In this document: positions 40,153-51,900 of the stretch, in pieces
Numbering within the stretch: the first letter of the stretch is position 1
How the letters are laid out: each line of letters begins with the position of its first letter
Origin: Burhinus oedicnemus
Lineage: Eukaryota; Chordata; Aves; Charadriiformes; Burhinidae
Length of the DNA stretch: 64,000 nucleotides
Reading direction: 5' to 3'
Assembly: GCA_008921705.1 (NCBI GenBank)
Contig: VFFE01007066.1
Coordinates: 594,071-658,070 of the forward strand
Program-made: the position numbers and the translations under genes
Notes under the pieces: model-generated
Told to the model about the DNA's origin: nothing
Database searches by the model: none
What the model saw: the letters and a program-made list of their open reading frames with translations, nothing else

Positions 40153-41273
40153 ATAAATGTTTGCTGTGCAGTTTGTGAAGACAGTCACTTGCAAGTGTGT
40201 ACTGTGTCAAGGGTTTTTTACGAGACAAAAGTTAATGATCAATTCAACACACTCCTGAGTACAGTGAAATGTGACTTTTAGCATTAAAAACTGAAGCCTA
40301 ACTTATGCTTAATTTGTGCTTAGCCACATCTGGCTGTTCATATGCTTCCACGTGGACTGTAAAAATGGACTCAGTCACCGATTAAGTCTGCTTTAGCAAA
40401 AAATCACTGTGAATTCAAAAACAGAAGTCAGCTACAAGAAGTCAGTGCAGTTTAATGCCAAGGTGAACATGAATTTCCATCAAAACCCTCTGGAGAAACT
40501 CCAAAGGACTAAATAGTCACAGAGACTCATAAAGCGTTAAGGTGGTTGCCACAATTCCACTCTCACAGCTGCTCAGTAGCTATTGCATGTTGGAGAGGCG
40601 TGCCCATCTGCCACACGGAAAAAGCTGCGGCGATATGGTGTATGGGAGAGATTTTTATTTGATGTGCCACAATCCTTAAGCCTGAATCTGCATTTTTGGG
40701 CAGAGCCACTTTGTAGGGTACACTTCCGTCCAAGACCTTATAAATAACCTTCTGACCAGTCCAGCTGGAGGACCTGCTGAAGTGGACTGCAGCTCCCTCT
40801 CTGCAGATAGGAGACGGTCTTGGTGTGTGTCCGTGAGACTCAGGATAATTCCCAAGCACCATGGCTATAAAGTGAGGACAGCCAAGTGTCTAGACCTCCT
40901 TTCAGCAGTGGCCTCTTGCAACCTGTTCGTGATTGCAGGTCCAACAGATTCGTGTTTATTGCACTAAGCAATACAACTGGTGCTTCCCTCCACAGGAGCT
41001 GCTTATGTAAAAATCTTGGTGATAAAAGAATCAGTAGTAACGGTTCTACATTGTCTCTCTTTACGCAAGATCTAGCAAAAGGACTTTATAACGTTTCTAA
41101 AAAAAATTCAATTTATTTACATTCTGTATGTTTATTTATATTCTATGTTTGTTTACATTCTGTAAATAGAATGTCCATTAATTCTGTTTAGAGAGTGAGA
41201 AAACCGATTCCTAGCATAGAAGATTCTGAAGGAGTTAACCTGAGGAATACATGTTTGGACACCACACATAGGA
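40153..41273. other. Spacer between two CR1 copies
   Basis: No gene seen. It contains a degenerate three-copy repeat at 41112-41166 just left of the next CR1 element. Confidence 0.6.
41112..41166. repeat. Degenerate three-copy tandem repeat, 17-19 base unit
   Basis: Units are TTTATTTACATTCTGTATG, TTTATTTATATTCTATG and TTTGTTTACATTCTGTAAA, directly adjacent. The third unit is followed by TAGAATGT, complementary to the unit core, so a small hairpin is possible. Confidence 0.8.
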
Positions 41274-42015
41274 ATGGGCTCATTGAACAATCCCATGCAC
41301 AAACACAGGTTGGGCAGAGAATGGATGGAGAGCAGCCCTGAGGAGAAGGACTTGGGGGTGTTGGTGGAGGAGAAGCTCAACACGAGCTGGCAATGTGCAC
41401 TGGCAGCCCAGAAAGCCGACCGCATCCTGGGCTGCATCCCCAGCAGCATGGCCAGCAGGTCGAGGGAGGGGATTCTGCCGCTACTCTGCTCTAATGAGAC
41501 CCCACCTGGAATACTGTGTCCAGCTCTGGAGCTCCCAACAGAAGAAGGACATGGACCCATTGGAGTGGGTCCACAGGAGGTCACCAAGATGATCTGAGGG
41601 CTGGAGCACCTCTGCTATGAGGATAGGCTGAGAGAGTTGGGGTTGTTCAGCCTGGAGAAGAGAAGGCTCCAGGGAGACCTTAGCGCAGCCTTTCAGTATC
41701 TGAAGGGGGCCTACAAGAAAGCTGGAGAGGGACTTTTTACAGGGGCACGTAGTGACAGGACGAGGGGTAATGGCTTCAAAGTGGAAGAGGGCAGATTTAG
41801 ATTCGATATCAGGAAGAAATTTTTCACTGTGAGGCACTGGCCCAGGCTGCCCAGGGAACCTCTGGCTGCCCCATCCCTGGAAGTGTTCAAGGCCAGGTTG
41901 GATGAGGCTGTGAGCAATCAGGTCTAGTGGAAGGTGTCCCTGCCCATGGCAGGGGGGTTGGAACTAGATGATCTTTAAGGTCCCTTCCAACCTAAACCAT
42001 TCTATGACTCTATGA
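41274..42015 (+). mobile_element. CR1 LINE fragment, 3' part, plus strand
   Basis: Frames 41274-41597 and 41637-41927 give the C-terminal CR1 ORF2 region ([28 protein letters not shown], then [20 protein letters not shown] and APSLEVFKARLDEAVSNQV) with breaks. The 3' end carries CCATGGCAGGGGGGTTGGAA and the tail TCTATGACTCTATGA. It shares its subfamily signature with the copy at 10934-12163 and with the short tail at 59287-59397. It ends about 550 bases before the NINJ1 CpG island. Confidence 0.95.
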
Positions 42016-42559
42016 TCTGCAGCGCAGATTAGCAGTTCATTCCTAGCCTTAAAAGTGACTACCTGTGGTCATATAAGACTCATCTTTTTTTCTATTGTTT
42101 ATTTTTCACTCTGAACACTGTTAAATTTAAGTAGCGGAAGGTTTACTTGTAACAATACCATTTTAAAATTTAAATTATTTTGCTTTTTTCATACTTTAGG
42201 CTTACTTTACTGCTCTCATTGCCAGTTGTGTTGTTTCTGTGCATCCGAGTGTTCCTCTGGTGTTCCATCACCATCAGACCTCTGTGTTAATCATTTCTAT
42301 GTGCATCCTTTGCCATGGTACAGGTGGGAAAACAAGACTAGGGAGAAAAAAAATAAATAGGATAATGTAACTGAAAACCTAAAAACCCTGATGAGAGTGC
42401 TCTTCAAATTAAACCCTAGCCTTCAACTTTTTGTCAAGGTATTTTTCTAAAATGAAACATCTGCATGCATTGCCGATTACCTATACTCCTCCCCAGAACG
42501 CCATAAACCCTGACTCTTGGCCAACATTGGAAATTTGGTCTTAAAACCAAGCTGTGTAG
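42016..42559. other. NINJ1 upstream flank
   Basis: AT-rich DNA between the CR1 tail and the CpG island. No repeat or exon is recognised. A small inverted repeat (TTGGTCTTAAAACCAA) lies at about 42536-42551. Confidence 0.6.
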
Positions 42560-42645
42560 TCTTAAACCCGAGCCGCCCGTGCGAGGCAGCCGCACCGGCC
42601 CCAGCCCCGGGCACGGCCGACGCTGAGGAGAGCTCGCCCCAGCCC

Positions 42646-42672
42646 GGGCGCTGGCGGGGGGGCGGCAGCGGG
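42646..42672 (+). promoter_or_regulatory. Putative G-quadruplex motif in CpG island
   Basis: Runs of GGG, GGGGGGG and GGG within 27 bases give four possible G-tracts on the + strand, about 250-280 bases upstream of the NINJ1 ATG. Further G-rich runs occur at 43028-43080 in intron 1. The fold is inferred from base composition only. Confidence 0.4.
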
Positions 42673-42923
42673 CCCGGCTGGCGGCCGGCCGGGTTCCCAC
42701 CCCGCACCGAGGCCTTCCCCGGCGGGGAGGGCGGGAACCTCCCGGGCCGGGCTGGAGAGACAGCCCCCGGGGCGGCCTGTGTGAGGAGAAGGAGGGACGG
42801 GGCCGGCGGGCTGGAAACGTTCTCCTCAGCGGCCCTTCCCGCCCCTGACCCGCGGAGCCGGGCCCGGCCGGGACAAAAGAGCTCCCCGCGGGCAGCCGGG
42901 GCTGGGGCCTCCCCCGCGCCGCC

Positions 42924-42995
42924 ATGGACTCCGGCAGCGAGACCCACGAGCTCAACGGGCAGGCGGAGGGCGCGGAGCCGGCGGTCGTCGAGCGG
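42924..42995 (+). CDS. NINJ1: NINJ1 coding exon 1
   Basis: This segment encodes 24 residues starting MDSGSETHELNG, an acidic N-terminus that closely matches the mammalian NINJ1 start (MDSG, then ELNG). It ends at CGG, followed by the donor GTAGGG at 42996, phase 0. The exon is very GC-rich and lies inside the CpG island. The rest of the N-terminus up to the first helix comes from exon 2. In human the N-terminus is about one residue shorter overall, and the linker between ELNG and the adhesion motif aligns poorly, as expected for a disordered region. The 5' UTR start is not visible; no TATA box is obvious. Confidence 0.9.
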
Positions 42996-45900
42996 GTAGG
43001 GACCGGGGCGCTTCCCGCCGGCTGAGGCGGGCGGCGGGGGGCCTGCCGCGGCGCACGGACATGGCGGGCGGGAGCGGAGCAGGAGGAGGCGGTGGGTCGA
43101 CGGGCGTGGGGCTGCAGGTGCCCCAGAGTCCTCCTGAGCCGGGCGGGAAGGAGCTGCAGGCAGGGGGTGGTGTGTTGACCGCGCCATACAAGGGGGACTT
43201 ATGGATGATTTTTTTTTTTTTTTTTAACACGTCTTCCATTAATTCAGCACTTTTTTTGTAGGGATGCCGCTGCAAGCGTCCCATTTTGTCTCACTTAAAA
43301 GATAGGCAAGTGCCAGCGAAGGACCTTTTCAGTCCTTGGCATGATGACCCCTCAGCTCCTACACATACCAGCCGAAGGGATGTCCTCCTGCCCAGAAATC
43401 TCTGCTCAGAGCACACCGGCACCACTAGAGCCTGGGAGGGATTTTCCACCCAGATGACTTGGGAGAGGGTGGAAAAGTTACTCAGGGGTATCTACACAGG
43501 AGATAAGTGAGCACAAAAGTTGGAGGAATTACTTAAAGGGTTGGGCCTGTATGTTTTTTTTTTTCCATACAGTAATCCAAGTAAAAACAAGATGAGAAAT
43601 ATCTTTTTACTACTCCATGTAGTCAAAGCATGGCCAGAGATCTTCACTGGAAAGCATCTCATCCCATAATTCTGTTTATGTATAAAGGATGTTTTCCAAG
43701 CATGCCACTTATCTGAAAAGCCGGAGTGGTAAAAGAGCATCTTTTATGCTTTGGAAGAGACTAAAAAGCAGCTCTTATTCCAACCTAAGTCTTTGCCACA
43801 TAGAAACAGTTGTACTAAACCACCTTCTACGTCACTAGTAAAACTTTCTGGTTACAGACAGACTGGACTGATTGTGTAGCAGATCTGTCCTTCCTCCCTC
43901 CTTTCCTGACAAACCTTTGTAGTCAGGAATATCATACCAAGAAAACAAAAAAATCTGGTTTTAATAAATCCTGGAAAGTACCCAAAGAGAATCAAGGCTG
44001 GGATATGCACGTCAAACTGGTGGCCTGAAGGGGTTTCCTTTAAGCCACTGACTTCTCAGCAATTTTCTTTTATTAACAGAGAGTTGTGATTGCATCACAA
44101 GTAGTAGTCATGGGGATTTATTTTTTTTTAACTTGGTCTGCTTCAAGAATTTTTCTGCAACTTTCCTGTTTTACTTCATCTTCAGTTGTAAACAATCATC
44201 ATTTTGTTACATCTTTCCCGCAGAAACTGCAAGTTCTATGTGAGTGCCATATAAAGAATAAGCAGCGAGGCATAGTATTATATTGTGTTATATGTATACA
44301 GTAGAGCTTCAGAGAACTTTAAACTTTTTTCCATTTTCTCACAAAAAAAAAGAAAAGGAAGTATATGTGAGGTAAAACTGGTGAAGACAGATTTCTTAAA
44401 ACCCAGTCTCTGAATAGGAGATATCTTAAAAAAATCTGACCAAGTTCACACAAACAAAAGAACTCTCCAACTCAGCAGCCAGCTAAACCTGGAGAGACCA
44501 CAAGTCCACAGGTGCCTAAATCTTTGATACTGGAGTCAAAAGTGTTAAGTGTCTGCTTCTAGGAATGCTTGCAGGTGTCGCAACTTGGACCACCCTGGTT
44601 TGCTTACTGCCCCTCCTAGCGTCTGCCCTCTCCTCAAAATAGGTTCTCTTGCACATCTTCAGCAATAGACTGCTACCTTCTGCAGAATAACTGACATGAA
44701 ATGCAGATAGAGTTGTGTTACCTTCAAGGCATTGTAGAAGTACACGAATTAAAAAAAGACTAGTTAAGCCCACTGTAATTTTTAATGAGTGGTCACACAG
44801 TGGTTTAATGTGCTTTATTTTAACTCTGTCATTAATTTGGATAAGTTTTTTTAGCAGCTGTCAAACTTCTAGAAGCAAGAAATTCTTTGCTTCTAATATT
44901 GGATTGGCCTGGCACACCTCACTGACTAATGTGAATATTTACACTTGGCAAAAGTGTCTGGCCGCTTCTGCAAAGGATCTGTTCATACAAATGCAGATAG
45001 TAACTGTTTTTTCATCTTCCTCTATTTGCTTTCCCTGTTCATGGTCCATATGGAAACAGTCTAGATTCACCATGTTGTAAAACCTAGTTTAATGTTTTCA
45101 AGATAACAGGAAATGCTAGTTGAAAGAGTTAAAGAAGAACTATGAAACAGGTGAACAAGAATTGGATAGTAGAAAAGAACAGCTCTGGACTAGTTGGCTT
45201 CTATTATAGTCATGTTATTACTAAAAATGTGTTCAAAATTGTATATTAATTCGTAAGTAATTTTGGGACATGGCAGTTTCTTGGTGTCATACTGCAAGTA
45301 GCAAACTTCAAGTTTTCAGGAACTTGAAATAATTTTACTGCATATAGAATGAAATGGCATTGCTTATATGAAGTTTAATTTGGAGTGTTTGGTATAGTCC
45401 AAATCTTGAAACTATTGGTGATAAGGTTTTGTTTGCTTTTTATTAAGTAGCTAGAATAAACAAGCAGTGCTTTAACAACACAAAATAGGCAGCCCACAGT
45501 CCAGTTGTGAGAAACAGTAGTATAAGACCAAGTCACTGCAATGAGCGGTAGTAGTGCAAGACTGAAAAAAAAAATCATACAGGAGAAAACTTCTATTTAA
45601 ATAGCTGTATGAACTAATTTAAGTTACTGCTTTGCTTCACAAAGTTAGTCATCAGGTCTGCTGATTATTTTAAAGTTATTTAATGAACAAAAATATTCTC
45701 ACTTGGTCCTGGAACCAGTATAGCTTTAGGAAAACAGTGCTCTGACCTGACCTAACATGTCTACTTTTCCCTTTTTTTTCATGCTAACTTCTTAGCTCTC
45801 AGGCATCAGCATGGTTACCACTTTTTTTTTCTTAATGTAGTCATACTTGCATTTTCTGTCTTTGCATATAGAAAGGAGCTCTTCTTAAGTATAGACTTTT

Positions 45901-48900
45901 AAAGATGCTAGAAAATTGGTGTCTATGAAGTATGAACACAGGCTGAATTTTTCCTGTTTTGGTTTTGTTTTTTTTTTTTTTTAATTGCCTGCAACCATAC
46001 TGTCTAAAGATGTGATTGCAGAAGTCTCATAAGCTAGTTAGTGTTACACTAGTGTAGTTCTATGGACAGATTCCACCCCCCCCTTCTCCAGCCCTCCAAA
46101 TCAAATTCCCACAGGAAATATAACTGATGATTCAGTCCAGATGTAGAGGGTTTTCTCTCTGAGTCAGCACTAAGCTGAACAAGTGATCTAATGTTTTATT
46201 GGGGGGAAAGAAATAATATCTTCTGAGGAGGTGTACAAAGGATCTAATCATCCATTACATAACTGATATAGCTTGAAATATTTTTGTTGGAAGAATATTC
46301 CTTTCCTTTGTAGAATATTTTCCCTGTTTTTCTAGATCAGCAAGATTTCTGAGGCAGAGGGGAAGTCCAATTTCAGAATGGCCACGTATGGCCCATTATA
46401 TTTTCAGTACATAGGTGGTGAAGATGTGGACAGAAATTCCACATCTATGACGATTGTTAAATAGTTGTATAAAGTTACTACTTCAATTCTAGGATTGATC
46501 TTAGAACAAAATAAATTTCTGAAATTGTCTTGTTTTAGTCCTGTGTTAGTCCTTTTATGTCTGATTCTTCTCTTTATTGATATAACTGGAATTTTTCCTG
46601 AACATGAAGTTGGCACTAAAAGATCTGGAAAAGTTTGCTGTGCAGTGTTTTTCTTAAAGGTGAATACTTAAAAAAGTCAGAAAATTACTTTTTAAACAGA
46701 AGGGCTTTTTAGCATCTTTTTAACAGTTTTGATTAGAAAGACTATTGCAAAACACAGTAAAGAACAGTCCACTGTAACATCAGTATGACTCAGCCTTTTA
46801 TTTGCACAGCCTTATTATTATGTAGCATGTTTCTGTTATTTTAAAATTAAGACTGTCCCAAAATGTAAGAATTTGAGGAAGCTTGCTCCATGACATTACA
46901 AACCCAGAGGTCACATTGATCAACAAGCTTGTCTGATCTCATTTTGAATCAAGGCTTTTTGGGTGTTAGAAGTGTCTAAAAGCTGCCATACAATTGCAGT
47001 AATCACTAACCTAAAATAGGAAGAAAACTGTATGCAGAGTTAGAGCAAGCCAAAGATTATGAAGACTGTATTTCAGAGTCAGTGTGCTTGAAGAACCTTC
47101 TGACAGCTTAAGGAAGATATTATTAATCAGAAGCACACCTTGTTTGGAATATGTAAATAATGATCAGCATTATTTTCCCAGTTATCCCACACAAAACTGT
47201 GGGACTCCTGTATAAAGGCATTCTACCGCATAATGATTTGAAGTTAGAATACCATGAAAGTGTTTAGTGCTAATACTGTACCAATACTCAAATAACTATT
47301 TTTGTGTTTTCGGATCTCAGCTATAACACTCGGGGCCTGACATGCAAAACACACTGAGCTCTGGGTCCTGCAGTCCCAGCTGATGCTAAGCAGCTGCAAT
47401 TACAAATTGCAAATCAAAATTAAAGCGACTCAGGCTGTACTTCTGGCTTATGTTTTGCAGTTTCTGGTTCTAAGTATTTATTTGGGAAATTGGAAGTTCA
47501 CCTGGTTTTCTAGTGGGATTTAAGAAGAAAACAGTAACCAGTCCTGTGCTACTGCAAGTATCTGTTAACTTTGTTACAAGAACAGTAAATTCAGTGTTCA
47601 GAACAGATCTGACTCTTAACTTGGAAATTTCAAGTTCCTGTTGGTTCAGGCAATATTTATCTTTTACAGGTTTTGTGGGGCTTTTGTTTAGATTTTGTTA
47701 AAACAATCTTTTTAGGGGAACATATATATGGTGGAAGACATTTAAGAAGCTGAGTAAAGTACCTAGGAACGTACCACAAGAGAAGGAATGAATCCTAAAA
47801 ACTTGCACTCAAAACCCAAATGATTTCTTTACTCCTGCATTCATAGGGCAGAGTGACAGAAATGAACATAACTAAGTTCTAAATACAAATGCAAAATAGG
47901 TGTCATTTTCACTAGTGTTTTTTTTCTCCATGGATTACAGATGACTGGCATGTCAAAAACCCAACCTGTCTTCTCTGGACAGACTAATGGTACCACTTTG
48001 GGAAACTCAGTGAGGTCAAGTTGGACAAGAAAAAAAAAAAATTTACTCTTGGGCTTTCCTCTTTTTTTGGCCAGACTTCCAGCACGTTAATTTGACTATT
48101 GGTTTGGTAAATACTCTGTGGAGCAAACAGCCACATAAATTTTGTCACAAGTAGCAATTTAATGCTGTAATAGAAGCAGAAATCCTTACTGTAACAAGTT
48201 ACTGTATTTAGCAAAGGTACTTTATTATTTGTTTTCAAATGTGTCCATTTTCAGTGCTCTTTCCTTCCTGTTGAATCACCAGGTGGGTCTTAGACATGAT
48301 TCATGAAACTCAGCATCTAAGGACATTCACCGAAGTGCCACTTTTATTTATTTTTTAGTAAGTGTAATGAATAAATCCTTTCTGTATTTCAAAGGGACTC
48401 AGTTCTTCTGGGCGTACTGTTAAAATGATGGGTGAAGCGAAGCAGCGGCAAAGTCTGTACCAACCCAGTTGTCAACAAGACTGTGTATCCAACACTCTTC
48501 ATTCCTAGCTTGAAGGTCTGGTCTTAGAGAAGCAAAAAAAGTGCCAGCTTCTGATGTAGCATCTTAGCTTTATCCTTGCAAACTGCAGCGCTCTGGGCAG
48601 GCAAACAGACCCTGCTGCCATGCGGAGACACGGAGCGCTGCTGTCTGTGGGTACAGCGCTGTGTGACTGTGAAAGGAAGCTCCTCAATGGGGGATTCTTC
48701 CAGTCGCAGATGGAGCAGGAGGGGCAGGCTTTTCACTCCTTTTTATAACAGCGTAGACTAGCACGGCAGGTTGTTCTGCTCAGAGTTTGATGCTTTGCAG
48801 GCAACGGGAGACCTGAGAGCAGGCTGTTACGGACAGGGAAAGTAAGATACCGCAGTTCCAGCTGCACCTGGCTCTTACGCACACACGTGTGAACACACAT

Positions 48901-51900
48901 GCTGTTTTTCCTGACTCATTTGGTGGCACCAACTAAAGGGATCATCTTGTCTATACCAGGTAATTTGAATATTGAAAATGTCTAATGGGTGTTTTGAGTA
49001 CATTGAGACTCAAGCAGGTCACATGGAATACATACTGTTATCTTGCCAAGTGACACCTGCAGGAAAAACCTTTACATGCGTCCTAGAAAATCTCCGCAAG
49101 TTTCACTTTCCCTCTCTGCAGCCCTGCAGGTGATAACGGTGATAAAGGACCAAGTGTCCTTTCGTCCTGCGGGCTGCATGTGTTGCTGCATGCTTGGAAC
49201 CTCCCTGAAACCATAAAGCCACATAACAAAGTTCCCATGTAATTTCTGTTGTACGTGACTGTCATTACCCTGAGGTTAAGGCAACAGCTCTCCTTTCATT
49301 GCCTGTCTAAATATTGCTGTGTAACACGTAGTCTGGTCTTAAAAACTGCTGCTGTGGTACTGACTGCATTTGTTTCAGTACTTCTGGCAGTTGCCTTCAA
49401 CTTGCTTCCAGAAGGCAAGGCTAATTTCTTTTTGTGTGTGTGTGTTTTATGATCTTCCAGCATGAGTCAGGAGGCTCCATTTCTCAGTCAGATGAGAAAC
49501 AAATTTTTTCTGGGGCTTTCATGATTACAGGTTCTTTTTCCTGGCCGAAGGCAAGATCACAGGCTGCAAAAAAGCTCTGGACAGTAGAACCGTTTCAGTT
49601 CTCCGTATGCCTAGTTCCAATTCTGAACTGGTCTACTTTCAGGAGTGGTAGCTGAAAGCCTCTTAAGTAAATGCCATTTTTTGGCATTTGTTGTCATTCC
49701 AGGAATAAGAAGTTTTGCCTTTCTTTGCCTTAGCAGCACTCTACTTTGAAAAGTCGTCTTCATTTATTGGAGTTCAGAAGTGACTCAAACCCTTTGCTTC
49801 CACAGCTGTTCAAACACCATAGCCTGCTATTTCCACCTGCGACTTGACCATACAGAAAATGAGCAAACAGCAGTACATTTCCCCAGGAAAAAGACAAGAT
49901 CATATTCTGTTGTTTATGTAGAAACTATCTTATATCATGTAGTCACAGATGTAACTGAATGGAAGATGTAGTCAAGACTATTTACTCTTTTACTCTTTTG
50001 TATAGTTTAAAAAAAAAAAAAGCCATATCCAACGTGATCACATTCCTACATCAAGTGAAAACAAAGAAACCAGTTGTCATGTTTTCACTGCAGTTCCATC
50101 CATCAGGATTAAGAACTGAGTCACAGCTACCCATGTAGTTTTTGCCTGTGTTACACACTGCAGCTTCATAGACCAAATAGATATTTCAAAGTCAGTATTT
50201 TTGGCAGAAAGGAGTTAATTAGCTACTAGACATAGGAAAAAACTTCCTCTATTATGAACTTGTGACAAAATGATTCATATTACTTCTACAGTCTACTGAG
50301 AAGAGTTTCTTTTAAATTCATGCCCAGAAATTGAATTCTACTGTTACACACATGGTTCCCCATCCCCTCTTACACTGCTAGCATTAGGTAACCCAGAGGT
50401 CAATGTGTGTGGCTTTTTACTGCACAATAAACAGTGAAAAATGTTAGTCTGGATTTTTCTACTGAGTACTGACAGCATATATTCCATGCTGCTTTCCGTA
50501 AAGAAATGAGCATCCACACCGGGTTTAGTGCTTCTGGTGGATGGTTTATTAGAATTACAGTATTTTTTCTGAAGCATCCAAATGCCATGGTGGTTTAATG
50601 GGGCAGAAGGGTGGGGAGAGAAAAGGTGACAAATGTGGAACAGATTCCCCAGCCAAATTGCATTTTTAGATTGTGGGATATAGACAAAACCAAATGAGTA
50701 TTGAGTTCTTGCTGACTGAAGTCAGTATCCATCTCAGAGCCATTTTCTTCCCAGGAGCTTGGTCTCAGTAAAGAAGCCATCTGTGTGAACCCACGATTAC
50801 AAGGCTTCCTTCTCTGCAGAAAAAAAGTCTGCTGCTTCCTTATGACATTTTTCTCTCAGTAAAATATTTAGACTGTGGTTGATTACAACGTGTCTGGTGA
50901 AAATAGGTGAAGTTTGGTATTTGAATGCCCTGGAAAAATTAGCAATGTGTTTGCCATATACATCAATATCTATCCTATTTAAAAGGACACTTTTAAGTCT
51001 GGACAGTGGCGAACTTGGCTTTGGAGTTGGAAATTTGATAGTTATTAGTGCTGCTGAAGAAAGTAATTAGAGGGTGTTTTCTGCATTTGAACTAACCTTC
51101 AAAGGGAGACTTTCCTCCCAGTATTTTCTGGCAAATGGGAACACATTTGTGCAGTAAACAGGTTTCTAAGAAGCAGGTTTAAAGAAGTCAGCTAGAATAA
51201 GCTTACTCTTAATATATTTGTCTATTATTTTTGAAAATAAAGTCTAGAAGTAAGAGCGGTGAGAATTATGTTCCTAACCTGTTCAGAGACTGCAGAAAAT
51301 AGGGTTATCTACTCTTCTTCATTGCAGGGTTAGCCAGCTAAGCCTAACCTAGTTACCCTAAGCTGCATCTAATCCATAGAGAAATAGGCACCCCCAGAGA
51401 CCAGCTGTCAAATTTCAACTTGAGTCATACGAATTGTCATCAGGAAACACTCATTTTATTCATCCCACTGGGTTAACTAGCTCTGGTTTTGCCCTGCAGT
51501 TCATTTTTATTTTCCTGTTTGTAGGGGTATTTTAAAAAAAACAACATGCAAGCGCTGATGTGAAAATGGAAGGAAATGTTTCCCCTGTAATTGGGCAGTG
51601 CTTGGTAATCACAGGTCCTATGATATTTAAATGGAAAAACAGTTCACTGTGTGTGGATGGACGTGAACAGTGGCATGGCGGAGTAAGCAGCCAGGGCTAA
51701 AGAGCTCAAGCAAAGCTTGTACAGTGGCCAGCTTCCATGTAAATCCTCAAAATAAGACTCTTGAAATCTTAGGGAGCTATGTAGATATGTGATGACAGAG
51801 AGTGAATTTAATATTTTTATTTTTAAGTATACCTTTAGGAGTAAATTAGTTGCAACAACTTGTTGTTTGCTTGATTGTTTTATGGTGTTTTTTCCCTCCC

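Larger units (their letters stand above)
42560..43165 (+). promoter_or_regulatory. CpG island / probable NINJ1 promoter and 5' UTR
   Basis: GC content and CpG density rise abruptly from the surrounding AT-rich DNA and cover the NINJ1 start codon and first donor. GC-box-like motifs (GGGCGG, GGGGCGG, TTCCCGCC) are visible and there is no clear TATA box, consistent with a dispersed CpG-island promoter. The transcription start is likely between about 42600 and 42900 but cannot be fixed from sequence. Long open frames on both strands here (for example 42477-43187 on the minus strand) reflect the scarcity of stop codons in GC-rich DNA. Confidence 0.8.

Noticed and set aside
39593..40228. 211-codon minus-strand open frame
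   Set aside because: It is antisense to the CR1 ORF2 remnant and carries no independent motif.
1..42500. Exons of a neighbouring gene such as WNK2, expected upstream of NINJ1 by mammalian synteny
   Set aside because: I found no frame resembling a kinase or other conserved protein with flanking splice sites; in human, as I recall, that gene starts tens of kilobases away.
42477..43187. 236-codon minus-strand open frame and 160-codon plus-strand frame over the CpG island
   Set aside because: Composition is Pro/Ala/Gly/Arg-rich with no family motif; stop codons are rare in such GC-rich DNA, and the true plus-strand exon is in another frame.
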